Assembly: GCF_023221595.1 (NCBI RefSeq)
Contig: NZ_CP096563.1
Location: forward strand, 3,553,501 to 3,617,500
Length of the DNA: 64,000 nucleotides
From: Rhodococcus qingshengii JCM 15477
Lineage (GTDB): Bacteria; Actinomycetota; Actinomycetes; Mycobacteriales; Mycobacteriaceae
Direction of reading: 5' to 3'
Made by a program: the position numbers and the translations under genes. How positions within the stretch are numbered: position 1 is the stretch's first letter; every line of letters begins with the position of its first letter. A model generated the notes under the pieces. The model had not been told where the DNA came from. It saw only the letters and a program-made list of their open reading frames with translations, and searched no databases. Shown here in pieces: positions 44,201-49,355 of the stretch.

Positions 44201-45488
44201 AGAGGATGCGGAGGTCACCGAGCGCACAAGTCGCCGAGTCGAGGAACCCCTCGAGTAGCCGAACGAACTGACGATGATGCATCGCCAGGTCACGTTCGCT
44301 ATAGAGGTGCGGATTGGCTTCGAAGGAAAGGCGAACGTTCTCCCCCGCGATCGACGGATAGATGCTGAAGAACAGGTCTTCGGTGGGGCCGGATGTGAGG
44401 ACGTGAAACTCGCCGACGACGTCGCCGAGCCGAATGGCTTCGTGAAACATCATGACGTTCACGGCCGGGCCCGCCGCCTCACGGGATCCGCCCTGACCCT
44501 CCTGGAAGCCCATGTCCTCGTAGCGGAATCGCTGGTGGCGTAGTGCACCGGTCATCTGAACCGAGATCTGACGCACCAGTTCTCGTGGGGACAGATCCCG
44601 TTCGAGTTGCGCACGAACAGGCACGATGTTGGACAGCATCCCACCTGAACGTCTCGACGTCGCCGTGGTGCGGCCGGACACCGGCAAGCTGAGGACTACG
44701 TCACCGGAATCCGTCATGCGACCCAGATAGGACGCGAATGCACCGACGAGGACCGCCACCTCGGACGTAGTCCACTCGGTCGCGACGTCCGAAAGTTGTT
44801 TTGCAAGAGTTGGATTCAGTGTCCGAACCATCATGCGCTGCGGCATGGATGTCAGCCCGGCGCCGTCGGCGAGGCGAACCGGGCGGGGCAGGCCTTCGGA
44901 CATCTCCGTCCAGTACTGCTCGTCCGATCGATACCGCGACGAGGATCGGTAGTCGACGTCGAGGTCATGCAGTGCACGTACCCCGAGACCACCGAAAGGA
45001 GTCAGCGTCTTGCCATGAACCAGATGCGAATAGCGCTCGGCCACCCGAGCGGTGAGTGTCATCGCCGCATGTCCGTCGAGCACGAGGTGATGGGCGTGCG
45101 AGTACCAGTAGTAGTGCTCATCTGCCAGGTGAAGCAAGGTTGCCGAGATCAGGCGGTCAGACATCACGTCAAGTGGCCGTGAGTATTCCGCTGTCATCCA
45201 CTCGTTCGCGCGCTGAACCGGGTCGCGGTCGCTGCGTAAGTCGAGGTATGCGAGATCGTCGACGATCGAATGATCGACGACCTGTGCCGGCTCGGCATCG
45301 GTAGCGACGAGGCGAACGAACGGCGACTCCAATTCATGACATGCCGTATTCGTTGCCTCGATCAGCGCGTCGACGTCAACCGGTCCGCGTAGTTCCACGT
45401 ACTGAGCCACCACGAACGGAGTTGACGGACTCAATTGCTGCGCGAACCACAGCGCGAGCTGAGCCCGAGACAACGGAAAAGCACTCAA
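29262..45488 (-). CDS. Five-module non-ribosomal peptide synthetase with terminal thioesterase
   Basis: 5,408 residues in the order C-A-T five times, then TE, with no epimerase or methyltransferase domain. Condensation motifs: HHLVLDG (about 133), HHVALDG (1165), HHIAADA (2220, Gly lost), HHIAVDG (3263), HHIAIDG (4238). Adenylation cores (YTSGSTG-type) are near 596, 1640, 2685, 3690 and 4713; the third reads PKA instead of PKG. Carrier serines are in WGGSSL, QGANSL, LGGNSL, SGGDSL and LGGTSM. The TE nucleophile is in GWSAGG (about 5225). The first C domain and the TE resemble those of EntF, so the chain is probably started by an acyl or aryl group. My reading of the module 2 pocket (D-F-W-N-V-G-M-V-H-K) fits threonine; the other pockets are not clear. 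The start is a TTG at 45,488 with GAGGTGA upstream. A siderophore-binding protein gene lies nearby. Confidence 0.93.
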   Translation of the reverse strand: MSAFPLSRAQLALWFAQQLSPSTPFVVAQYVELRGPVDVDALIEATNTACHELESPFVRLVATDAEPAQVVDHSIVDDLAYLDLRSDRDPVQRANEWMTAEYSRPLDVMSDRLISATLLHLADEHYYWYSHAHHLVLDGHAAMTLTARVAERYSHLVHGKTLTPFGGLGVRALHDLDVDYRSSSRYRSDEQYWTEMSEGLPRPVRLADGAGLTSMPQRMMVRTLNPTLAKQLSDVATEWTTSEVAVLVGAFASYLGRMTDSGDVVLSLPVSGRTTATSRRSGGMLSNIVPVRAQLERDLSPRELVRQISVQMTGALRHQRFRYEDMGFQEGQGGSREAAGPAVNVMMFHEAIRLGDVVGEFHVLTSGPTEDLFFSIYPSIAGENVRLSFEANPHLYSERDLAMHHRQFVRLLEGFLDSATCALGDLRILSTDEVKDLVPALGPRTDGFATLDSVIRGGAGQGSAVAIREQGVDVTYDQLGARADALCALLVENGVGRGDVVGILTERSTDSVVAFHAVVRAGAVLLYVDPQTPSERVAFILDDADVSVVVGGELVDVPAWVCVVDPSGDETVEGPVDRRVGAGSSIADLSLDDTAYVVYTSGSTGRPKGVAVTHRGIVPLLRSHARRLNIDSSSRVALLANTSFDVAILEILLAHGCGATAVIVPPGLIGGVDLEDYLRLEGVTHLNSTPSVPLTMDPRALPELRVLNVGGERPPGALVDAWSSHVDIVNSYGPSEATVAAFMSEPLAPGGDTPIGRPIDGVSAVVLDSSLLPTPVGAAGELYVMGHGLARGYLSPTLTAERFVAAPFGAAGAGERMYRTGDMVRWNAAGQLEFLGRSDQQVKIRGVRVELGEIEAVLLSTPGVAQAAVVERSGSLAAYVTVAEGAAHPLSQTMVLDHLASRLPRSMLPSSVTILAALPVTSHGKTDRSALPEPASSAPAEQRAAVNHPIGYDEELIASVMAEVLGVGVLGPHSDLFAWGGSSLDAVYVAARVSSALGRRVGVRDVFGAPTPARLARVIRAGRAEWVEEPQRISDDLVVEIAPAQQRLWLLNRLDPQSSAYNIAFEVAFSGALDIEAMRAAVGDLTDRHLVLRTVFSFDQNHDAWPIQVATATPVTLIEVASEDYEAASADLVAAGFDLATDAPLRLILASGSDADHRMTVVAHHVALDGLSFATIVSDLVAAYDARADGRSPIWPSPALDYRDYSAWHRTILGDPADPQSLAGRQLEFWSDTLAGVDPTLALPVDRSRRPDQPSSARDVAFELPSPIHAALNEIARAHDCTTFMVLHACLAIALSKITGASDVVIGTPTSGRTHPSFDGVVGMFVGTVALRTLLRGGDTFGEFLTRVREVDVAALSNADVPFDWVVDRAVGGGVGEKNSFLRVVLAVDPVAPDSEIAMGTLTAHGTPLPPVHPRFDLEVTVREDRTIDGDASGIRGTFRYADDLFDAGTVQSWVERLRRVCGSITENSSIMLRDIDVLSVAEREELSARVPAPSIVAQSLPDLFGAVAARHPNAIAVSSGDTRFTYEEVRVRSEGLAAVLIDRGIRVGDRVAVALPRSVDLVVAIIAVVRAGATYVPIDLQYPDARIHYVLADAGPKAILSTDESAGRFVGYEQLVIFVDETTDATADWPVAQSESAAYVIYTSGSTGAPKGVVVSQDNVLALLASTREIFDFNAEDVWTMFHSYAFDFSVWEMWGSLTTGGSLVIVDGDVARSPERFADLIVRERVTVLNQTPAAFYALAEVTQEMLLPLRTIVFGGDRLDAGRVEAWFDRHPDVRGVNMFGITETTVHVTSFDLVPGDETVSPIGSPLPGLRSYVLDASLKPVPPGSVGELYVAGPQVAEGYLGRPAMTSSRFVPEPGFDGSRMYRSGDLVRWRAGRLEYVRRADGQMALRGYRIEPGEVESALLAHTSVEQAAVVVRELDSGPTLVGYITPGSGHDLDGVLRTARSLLPAHMVPSALMALASLPVTINGKIDRASLPTPVSLTQPTRQSRDFFEQTVAAILSDLMEVPHVDPVRNLFDQGANSLIATRLSSRLNSALGCNLDVRDVFEHPSVDQLADIAAARIGVGRTGAEHASDVSLGPRSDNTEVHLSASQHRMWILNQLDTDSAGYNIPIVLRLAGELDVVAAELAIRDVINRHRTLRTVYPVLGGGPVQTVLDAEDALPAFQLAALDGGDAENCVAELVGSGFDVTVDPPVRAALLQVSPVEHILAVVVHHIAADARSLELLVRDFTAAYIARSAQHAPQWSPLALEYSDYSAWQRESGIPETVRSYWMQALEGLPEQVTLPLDRPRSTFARASSCRVEISGSVRTGLQTLARSNNATMFMVVHAALAALLARYNGSNDVAVGTVVSGRVTPELDELVGMFAGTIVLRTEVDPSNSFGRLVEQVRQRDVAAFAHAEMPFESLVDLIDPPRSRSRHPLFQVALSFRTADTAAWSIPGLDITQIAPEVRHANFDLQVNVTDEGVGGGLGLEFVYNADLFDDLTVSSFAGRFERFLNQVSVDPNVAVGQIDLLDSAERALLVPAHGAVDRPDRSRLSGTTLASMLRFGVESAPDAVAVEGEGNTLTYRELDAQSDVAADELRSRGVGVDQVAAWTADRSIASIVQLWAIAKVGAAPALTDPEQPQARVRDVLETLGTGAIGGRNAGGEGAGGEDAGGEKVTDSVREYSENLAAYVVFTSGTTGTPKAVVVTNGGLGVIAEDLPGRFSAGPGSRVFHRGAPGFDMTLLEVLIASASGATLVLAKNEELFGSGLASALRRERITHLCATPTVVASIGDPSLPDLSTVMFGGERLGGALAKRWQAGRRVINGYGPAESTMYSLATEPLSIEPLSIEQLSADTHDGSIGYPLAGVDAVVLDDRLEPVPPGVAGELYLSGRMLARGYAGQPARTAERFVATGSGARMYRTGDLVMWKPESPKSEGNTYRLHYLGRTDVQVKVNGVRIEPGEIEAVIQSVANVDFCVVVVRSAEGGSPLLVAYMRSSGAERVDTGQLRAAAAEVLPTYMVPHVIVDIEGELPMRNGKVDFARLPSPTLDASRAEGPATATERVVAGAFGSVLGGNEDDRDADFFSLGGNSLSAAEVTSLLSSTLGLVVPLRTVFEHPTVAALAARLDSLEQNDSVTDLVRLEPRRDPTPAPLSRNQRAMWVLNQRNTASGAYNLPICIEIDGELDAAALRQAATDLVGRHDVLRTRYPGTPPVQVVDPPTSVTMETRLVADIEVEVLLREFGSRGFDVAADLPVRWMLLQVSPVRHVLAVSFHHIAVDGVSMRTVVGDLLTAYGKRRAGLDSQWSPLPIQYGDFAAWEAARDVSPVVEQFWRRTLDGVTSVSPLTVDHSDGGPDTLAQRVNFVIPAVITSALQARADRLKVSLFAVVHAALSVVLAKLSGNPDVVIATAVDGRRAPQLDGVVGMFVDTVPLRLRIDGDVPIDLLLGAAFDADVAAFENSSVPAELVGELLGGRTPQIALGLQNFAIPAVEVSGLTIEAREIETATTKFPMHVSLAPAVDGSLTGALIYAASVFDPSSADAVTRQLSRVLTSIAEDVPVLVSDLAVGAAPSWTAAEVDSSRTLTEIFAATAARFPNNIALDDGHRTVTYAELDSASDAQAWELVARGAGPGAVYEIPAVRTIAYLVRMLAISKTGAAFVPIDPDLPPARLKQLRTVLSDRSPVPGRQYPDSVAYVVHTSGSTGEPKGVAVTHRGLGLLTDDAVRKYGVTSDSVVLHGYKPTFDAAILEMMLAIGAGATLAVAPREAFGGRALEEFVAERGVTHMLSTPAVLDTMAPERFDSLEVVAVGGDVLSPSTARAWSRRARMLNAYGPTECTVVTTVAEVDHRVTIGVPLAGIGAEVLDTRLRPVPWAGIGELYVSGPGLAMGYAGDPAGTATSFIAAPGGYRRYRTGDLVHRRTDDTLGFVGRSDRQMSVRGIRVEPAEIESALRRCTGVEAAAVVLVDDIAVACAVGDGVEADQLTIELAAMLPAYLMPGRVVVLESIPLTTNGKLDADALRRHVFESQAPDAAVTVSEELVTAVMSEHVSGSFGALHNLFESGGDSLAAAAVAGRLASIFARDVPVRAVFDNPSPRAMSQWLSASASDGKRRELTRRDPGKPAPLAPSQQRLWLINQLQPESTAYNLTFAAVLADDVDRSVLSSALSDVVDHHAVLRTVCVPGEFGPEQLEMDSVAFDLTAVHVGEIRASASAFATVPFDLERDVPFRVRVFTEKAGVDSAGLTVLVIVVHHIAIDGASMGPILTDFVAAFEARSAGLPWDRSSGEISYGDYSFWARESLGDPEDSLSMAHRQLDYWSDALCGVEDVLALPVDNPRSPVSSRSEEMVTEVLDGATYDALSALARSHGVTVFMVVHSVIAVLLARECVTDDVVVGAAVSLRNDPALLSVAGMMVGTVALRTRINSTDRFAAVLDEVRRVDLEAMANADVSFDDVVAKVDPPRRMNEHPLFTVMLAYRRALELPQIDGITVFDIDNSGASTGYDLTWDLVDTGDSLTIRLLYATDKFRESTAELFMQRVRRIAESVTAEPEIVIGEIELLSGLERSALTAANPRHVEPLTIADIFERALRQAPDGVALEENGRRWTYRDLHEESSHWTRELVVRGIGPDDVVAVALGRGHLWIVALWAVARAGAAWLSLDPALPTARRQTMVEECGSVVGLTAGGASESLPECVEWVAMDESRTAGGAAEVSATPAHPDNLAYVIYTSGSTGRPKGVEVSHRGIMNVCTAHAEIAELERGPRVLQLASSTFDASVIEILLAAAGCGTLILTPDFVYGGEELTNLLIAADVTHLIVTPTVLATVDPDAVQPLIVESMGEPLSARLASAWSPRHRIVNGYGPTESTIAASISARITDADVTVGTPVPGTTAFVLDQRLRPVPDGVAGELFLAGENVARGYVASPALTSERFVANPHAVGTRMYRTGDLVRRRRHDRALEYLGRNDAQVKVRGVRVEPAEVDAALSSHGAVAFSVTVVCDDGHGSAELRSYVTLAENGSATESELRGFVSGLLPKHLLPSSVTIVGEVPLLASGKIDAAALPAPSPQPGSSVDRPISDTERHVAQAFEGVTGAISVGRYDDFFELGGTSMGAVRVATRLRESLNREFPVQWIFTDRTVAELASRMDLVHADVFEGDSLRSDPLDTVVMLGGDPDDQRPPLFCVHPVSGIAWCYAGLVGQLRGRRVYGIQATGAGELPGTVAELASGYVDAVRTVQPSGEYHLLGWSAGGTIALEMASQLEEAGDLVGSVVMLDALLPEMMPSVQAAPKPSELFAQIGLSEVETDTAALTFTDVAAEIRRQTGMDFLSDTVLESVVGRVEKLSRIVRDHTPRHYFGSVELFVAQHDLPEHRHLVERWSELVGPLRAYLVDCSHSEMSSTEVLAEVAQVLVGYLEGVDSDSKDRNHTGVQ
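36971..37015. repeat. Three 15-bp repeats inside NRPS adenylation domain 3
   Basis: Units GTTGTTCGATCGACA, GTGGTTCGATCGACA and GTGGTTCGGTAGCAA encode the repeated PLSIEPLSIEQLS segment. The repeats keep the frame and lie in a surface loop after the core motif GYGPAEST. Confidence 0.8.
37501..37545. repeat. Three 15-bp repeats in the A2-A3 linker of NRPS adenylation domain 3
   Basis: TCACCACCAGCG plus three variable bases occurs three times and encodes GGEGAGGEDAGGE in a shortened linker before the nucleotide-binding motif. In-frame expansion of this kind is tolerated in loops. Confidence 0.85.
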
Positions 45489-45523
45489 CCCGTCACCTCA
45501 CATTTCACCAGCCTTGTTTTTCA

Positions 45524-45533
45524 CGAACGTTCG
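45524..45533. promoter_or_regulatory. Palindrome CGAACGTTCG upstream of the NRPS gene
   Basis: A perfect 10-bp palindrome lies 36 bp upstream of the NRPS start in the 192-bp divergent intergenic region. It may be an operator. No iron box is recognised in this interval. Confidence 0.35.
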
Positions 45534-45680
45534 GTGGCTGATCACGTGAATCCATGGGAGCGAACACCACGAACGGCCGAACCGAACCCTACTGTCTCGT
45601 CTAAGTTTTCACCACTGGGCCAACACTGCTAGACATGTCGACGCAGCTTTCACGCACTCAAACGTCAGGAGCTTCAGCGG

Positions 45681-47540
45681 ATGAACAACGACACGGTGGG
45701 ACCAAAGTCCGACGACGATTCCGGGGCTGAACCGAGCGGCTCCAACACCATCCCACCGAGGGGCCCGGAGCGCGAAACCAAGGGGGCGGCCGCTTTTCTC
45801 CGAAGCCGTAGAACGGCAGTCGCGATCACCGCAACGACGCTGGTAGTGGGCGGTTTCGTGGCATGGCTCGGGTACACGGCATACGAAGCGAAAGACAACC
45901 TGGAGGCGGCTCGCGACCACGCACAGTCGGCGAAGAGCGCTCTCCTGGCCGGAGATACGGGAGTCGCAGAGTCTGCCGCGGCGGAAGCCGATCGCGAAGC
46001 ATCGGCCGCATACGACAACACCCATTCACTCCCCTGGAACATCACCGCCGCAATTCCCGTCATCGGGTCGCCGTTCGAGTCGACGCGCCAGATGACCGAG
46101 GTCGTTCAGGGGCTTACGCGTGACGTTCTCGGCCCTGCCGTGACTACCGGAACTTCACTCGCACCAACGGAATTGGTGCAGCCCGGTGGGCGCTTGGCAC
46201 TCGCACCGTTACGCGAAGCGGAACCGAAACTGGCCGAAACAGCTATCGCCGCGGAATTGCTGTCGTCGCAGGCACAGGAAGTTCCCGAATCGAAGTACCT
46301 GGGCCGAGTTAACGATGCCAGAGCAGAATTACAGTCGCAGACAAGCGAACTGGCTACCCTCCTGACGAACACCGCCACCGCGGCGCGCATCGCACCGGCG
46401 ATGCTCGGCACCGACGGACCGCGCAACTACTTCATCGGTTTCCAGACCAATGCGGAAGCGCGAGGAACCGGCGGCCTGTTGGGTGGATACGGCATCGTCC
46501 GAGTCGACAACGGCGCCGCTCGGGTGGACACACTCTCCCCCAACTCCGAACTAACACTGGACAATCAACCGATAGACCTTGGTCCTGACTTCAACCAGCT
46601 GTACGGAAACAGTCGACCGACCACCGATTTTCGCAACAGCAACCTCAGCTCGCACTTTCCCTACGCAGCGCAGATCTGGCAGTCCCTGTGGTCACAGGAG
46701 TCCGGGGGTGAGCTGGTCGACGGCGCGATAGCGACCGATCCGATAGCACTGAGTTACCTCCTCGAGGCGGTGGGACCAGTAGAGATGCCGGACGGAGAGT
46801 CGGTCACCGCCGACAACGTCGTTGAGTTGACCGAGTCGACCGCGTACGCACGCTTTCCCTCCGACAACAAGGCACGAAAGCAGTATCTGCAGACAATCGC
46901 GGCCCGTGTCGTGGCGAAGATGACCGGGAACATCAAGTCGCCGAGCGCATTACTGGAGGCTCTGGGCAGAGGTGTCAGCGAGGGCAGAATCGCAGTGTGG
47001 AGCTCTCACCCCGACGAACAATCGGTTCTTGCCGACACCGTCCTCGGGCACACCATTCCCGATGATGCGGCTCCGTATGCCGGTGTGGTGATCAACAACC
47101 AAGCCGGTAACAAGCTCGACTACTACCTCACACGAGAAATCGACTACACAGCCCAGACGTGCACCGGCGACACCCGAAAGACAACGGTCACCGTTCGACT
47201 GACCAACAACGCGCCCGACGCCGACCTGACCGAATATGTCAGCGGGATCGTCGACAACCCCGGACGACTGCCCAATGGCACCAATGTGGCTGCAGTCACT
47301 CTGCTTGCGACAGCCGGCGCCAAACTCGATGCCGTCTCCGTGGGTGGACAGATTTCGTTTGCCGTCAACGGAACTGAACAGGGTCACCCGGCCTACATGA
47401 CCAGGGCCGTCATTCCGCGAGGCCAGACGGTTGAGCTGAAGTTCGATCTGACCGAGCCCACAGCCGAGGGCGAAGCTCGCGTACCGGTCCAGCCGCTGGT
47501 CGACGACCCGAAGATTACCGTCGACGTGCCTACCTGCTGA
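45681..47540 (+). CDS. DUF4012 domain-containing membrane-anchored protein
   Basis: 619 residues. After a charged, disordered N-terminus (1-45) there is one membrane segment (about 48-68, VAITATTLVVGGFVAWLGY), a helical stalk rich in Ala and Glu, and the large outer DUF4012 domain (about 240-450) with NYFIGFQTNAEARGTGGLLG and the following GxG-rich segment. The C-terminal part is beta-rich (CTGDTRKTTVTVRLTNNAPD). DUF4012 proteins are typical of actinobacterial envelopes, often near polysaccharide genes, but their activity is unknown. It is divergent from the NRPS and there is no evidence that it works with it. Confidence 0.88.
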   Translation: MNNDTVGPKSDDDSGAEPSGSNTIPPRGPERETKGAAAFLRSRRTAVAITATTLVVGGFVAWLGYTAYEAKDNLEAARDHAQSAKSALLAGDTGVAESAAAEADREASAAYDNTHSLPWNITAAIPVIGSPFESTRQMTEVVQGLTRDVLGPAVTTGTSLAPTELVQPGGRLALAPLREAEPKLAETAIAAELLSSQAQEVPESKYLGRVNDARAELQSQTSELATLLTNTATAARIAPAMLGTDGPRNYFIGFQTNAEARGTGGLLGGYGIVRVDNGAARVDTLSPNSELTLDNQPIDLGPDFNQLYGNSRPTTDFRNSNLSSHFPYAAQIWQSLWSQESGGELVDGAIATDPIALSYLLEAVGPVEMPDGESVTADNVVELTESTAYARFPSDNKARKQYLQTIAARVVAKMTGNIKSPSALLEALGRGVSEGRIAVWSSHPDEQSVLADTVLGHTIPDDAAPYAGVVINNQAGNKLDYYLTREIDYTAQTCTGDTRKTTVTVRLTNNAPDADLTEYVSGIVDNPGRLPNGTNVAAVTLLATAGAKLDAVSVGGQISFAVNGTEQGHPAYMTRAVIPRGQTVELKFDLTEPTAEGEARVPVQPLVDDPKITVDVPTC

Positions 47541-47611
47541 GCTTGACCGGCAAACGTCGACGAGGCCCCTGGCATGTCGCCGTTTGTCGGGCTCGTGAAC
47601 TTTCAGCAGAT

Positions 47612-47641
47612 TTGAAACTTTGGCGAAGGCTAGCCTATGCT
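47612..47641 (+). promoter_or_regulatory. Promoter with an overlapping iron-box-like palindrome
   Basis: TTGAAA (47,612-47,617) and TATGCT (47,636-47,641) are 18 bases apart. Between and over them, 47,620-47,638 matches 13 of 19 positions of the IdeR/DtxR consensus (TTAGGTTAGGCTAACCTAA), including the perfect core AGGCTAGCCT. Iron-loaded IdeR bound here would block transcription of the siderophore-binding protein gene. Confidence 0.65.
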
Positions 47642-47722
47642 TCCTGACGCGCCTGGAACCGGCCGTCGGCTGCGATCCGTCGGAGTCTCACTCCTCGGCG
47701 CATCGACAACGGAAGGTTCCCC

Positions 47723-48754
47723 ATGCGATACGCCCGTGTGCGCTCACTTCGCCGAACTGTGGCGCTGAGTGGATTGGTCATTGCTGCCCTGGTAATCGGC
47801 GGATGCAGTAACAACGACACCGCAACCGAATCGAGCAGCAGCGACTTCGAAACCGTCACCATCGAAAGTGCGCTCGGAAACGCCGTCATCACCGAAAAGC
47901 CCGAGCGAATCGTGACTCTCGGCATGGGGTCGGCGGAGACCGTAATCGCGCTCGGCACGATCCCCGTCGGCGTCGAAAAGTACGCATGGGGCAGCGACGA
48001 CACCGGGTATCTGCCGTGGGTGCACGAAGCGGTCACGAAGCAAGGTGGCGAACTGCCAGAGCAGTTCACCGGCGGAACCGATCTCAACATCGAGGCGATC
48101 ATCGCTCTCGAACCCGACCTGATCCTCGCCCCGTGGTCCGGCATCACACAGCAGCAGTTCGACTCGCTCAACGCGTTCGCGCCGACCGTCGCCTACGCCG
48201 AGAGCCCCTGGACCATCACGTGGGAAGACCAGATCAACGTCATCGGCAAAGCCATGGGCGAATCCGAGAAGGCGACAGCCGAAATCGACAAGATCAAGTC
48301 GCAGTTCGCGGAATCGACTGCAGCACATCCGAACTACGCCGACGTCAGCTTCTCCTTCATCTACAACACGGGCCCAGGAACCCTCGGCGTTTTTTTCGCC
48401 GAAGAGCAGCGTGTGGCCATGGTCCGCGCACTTGGCCTGCAGGTGGATCCCGTCGTCTACACCTTGACGGAATCTGAAGGAACAGACTCCGCCGTCATCG
48501 GCCTCGAGAACGCAAACCTCCTCGACAAGTCCGACCTGCTCTTCACCTTCTACTCGGACCCGGCCAACCGGGCCGAGATCGAAGCGCAGCCCGCTTACCA
48601 GGCAATCCCCGCTGTGGCTCGGGGAACTGTCATCGCTCCGACCGAACAGCCCTTCGTCACCGGTTCCTCGATGATCAACCCTCTGACCGTGCCCTGGTCG
48701 CTCGAGCGCTACGTGCCGATGATCGACGAGGCAATCGCGAAGCTGAACAAGTGA
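47723..48754 (+). CDS. Iron-siderophore ABC transporter substrate-binding lipoprotein
   Basis: 343 residues with a lipoprotein signal: SGLVIAALVIGGCSNN, with the lipid-carrying Cys at about residue 29. The mature protein is a two-lobe helical-backbone binding protein of the FepB/FecB type: VTIESALGNAVITEKPERIV, the lobe-1 segment ETVIALGTIPVGVEKYAWG, IEAIIALEPDLILAPWSG, and the C-lobe LENANLLDKSDLLFTFYSDP. It should deliver ferric siderophore to a permease that is not in this window. The promoter carries an iron-box-like site, and a strong terminator follows, so the gene is transcribed alone. Confidence 0.9.
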   Translation: MRYARVRSLRRTVALSGLVIAALVIGGCSNNDTATESSSSDFETVTIESALGNAVITEKPERIVTLGMGSAETVIALGTIPVGVEKYAWGSDDTGYLPWVHEAVTKQGGELPEQFTGGTDLNIEAIIALEPDLILAPWSGITQQQFDSLNAFAPTVAYAESPWTITWEDQINVIGKAMGESEKATAEIDKIKSQFAESTAAHPNYADVSFSFIYNTGPGTLGVFFAEEQRVAMVRALGLQVDPVVYTLTESEGTDSAVIGLENANLLDKSDLLFTFYSDPANRAEIEAQPAYQAIPAVARGTVIAPTEQPFVTGSSMINPLTVPWSLERYVPMIDEAIAKLNK

Positions 48755-48777
48755 TGTAGATCAGCATCGTGCGATCG

Positions 48778-48810
48778 AGAAACCCGCGTCCTATTCGGAC
48801 GCGGGTTTCT
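48778..48810. terminator. Bidirectional terminator between convergent genes
   Basis: A 14-bp perfect stem (AGAAACCCGCGTCC / GGACGCGGGTTTCT) with loop TATTC serves both the binding-protein gene (plus) and the regulator gene (minus), overlapping the last codons of the latter. Confidence 0.9.
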
Positions 48811-49336
48811 TGCCGTCGCGTTCAGCTTTGAATCGCATCCACTCACTGCTCAGCATGCGATTGTCGATGATCCACCCCATGTAATCGCGCATGTTGAGCA
48901 CACGAATGTACGCGGGACCGTTGGGATTTGCGTACTGCAGGGCCTCGGTCGCAAGCTTGCGTTGATTCTCGAGATACACGTGCTCTGTTTCGAGGAATCC
49001 GCCCCACACGTCGGAATCCATGACGTAGTAGTGAGTCCGATCCCGAGGCTTGCGCGTGAGCTTGACGAACCCCCGGTCGATCAACCGACGAATGTAGGTG
49101 GACACCGATCCGCGACTTGCTCCGAGTGCCTGCGCCAACTCTTCGGCGCTGACCCCTGGCGACTCGCTGATCAACAGATAGCCCGCAATACGTCCTTCGA
49201 TGCGGGCCCCACCGCCGGACTGCCAGTACACGGAGAACTGATCGATGAACCAGGTGGAGAAATCGTCACCGCGAGCAGGGCTGGCATCGCCCATTCGTTG
49301 AGCCTCCGACGTCTCTGGGTACGAACAATTCGCCAC
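48791..49336 (-). CDS. GbsR/MarR-type transcriptional regulator
   Basis: 181 residues. The winged helix (about 40-100) contains IAGYLLISESPGVSAEELAQ, ASRGSVSTYIRRLIDRGFVK and the wing RKPRDRTHYY, followed by a long helical dimer region. Members of this group control transport and osmolyte genes. Its target is not evident. It converges with the siderophore-binding gene and is not in an operon with it. Confidence 0.85.
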   Translation of the reverse strand: MANCSYPETSEAQRMGDASPARGDDFSTWFIDQFSVYWQSGGGARIEGRIAGYLLISESPGVSAEELAQALGASRGSVSTYIRRLIDRGFVKLTRKPRDRTHYYVMDSDVWGGFLETEHVYLENQRKLATEALQYANPNGPAYIRVLNMRDYMGWIIDNRMLSSEWMRFKAERDGKKPASE

Positions 49337-49355
49337 TATTGTGCCAGCACCACCG

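Noticed and set aside
45489..45680. Iron box upstream of the NRPS
   Set aside because: No sequence resembling TTAGG...CCTAA in the interval; only the palindrome CGAACGTTCG is seen.
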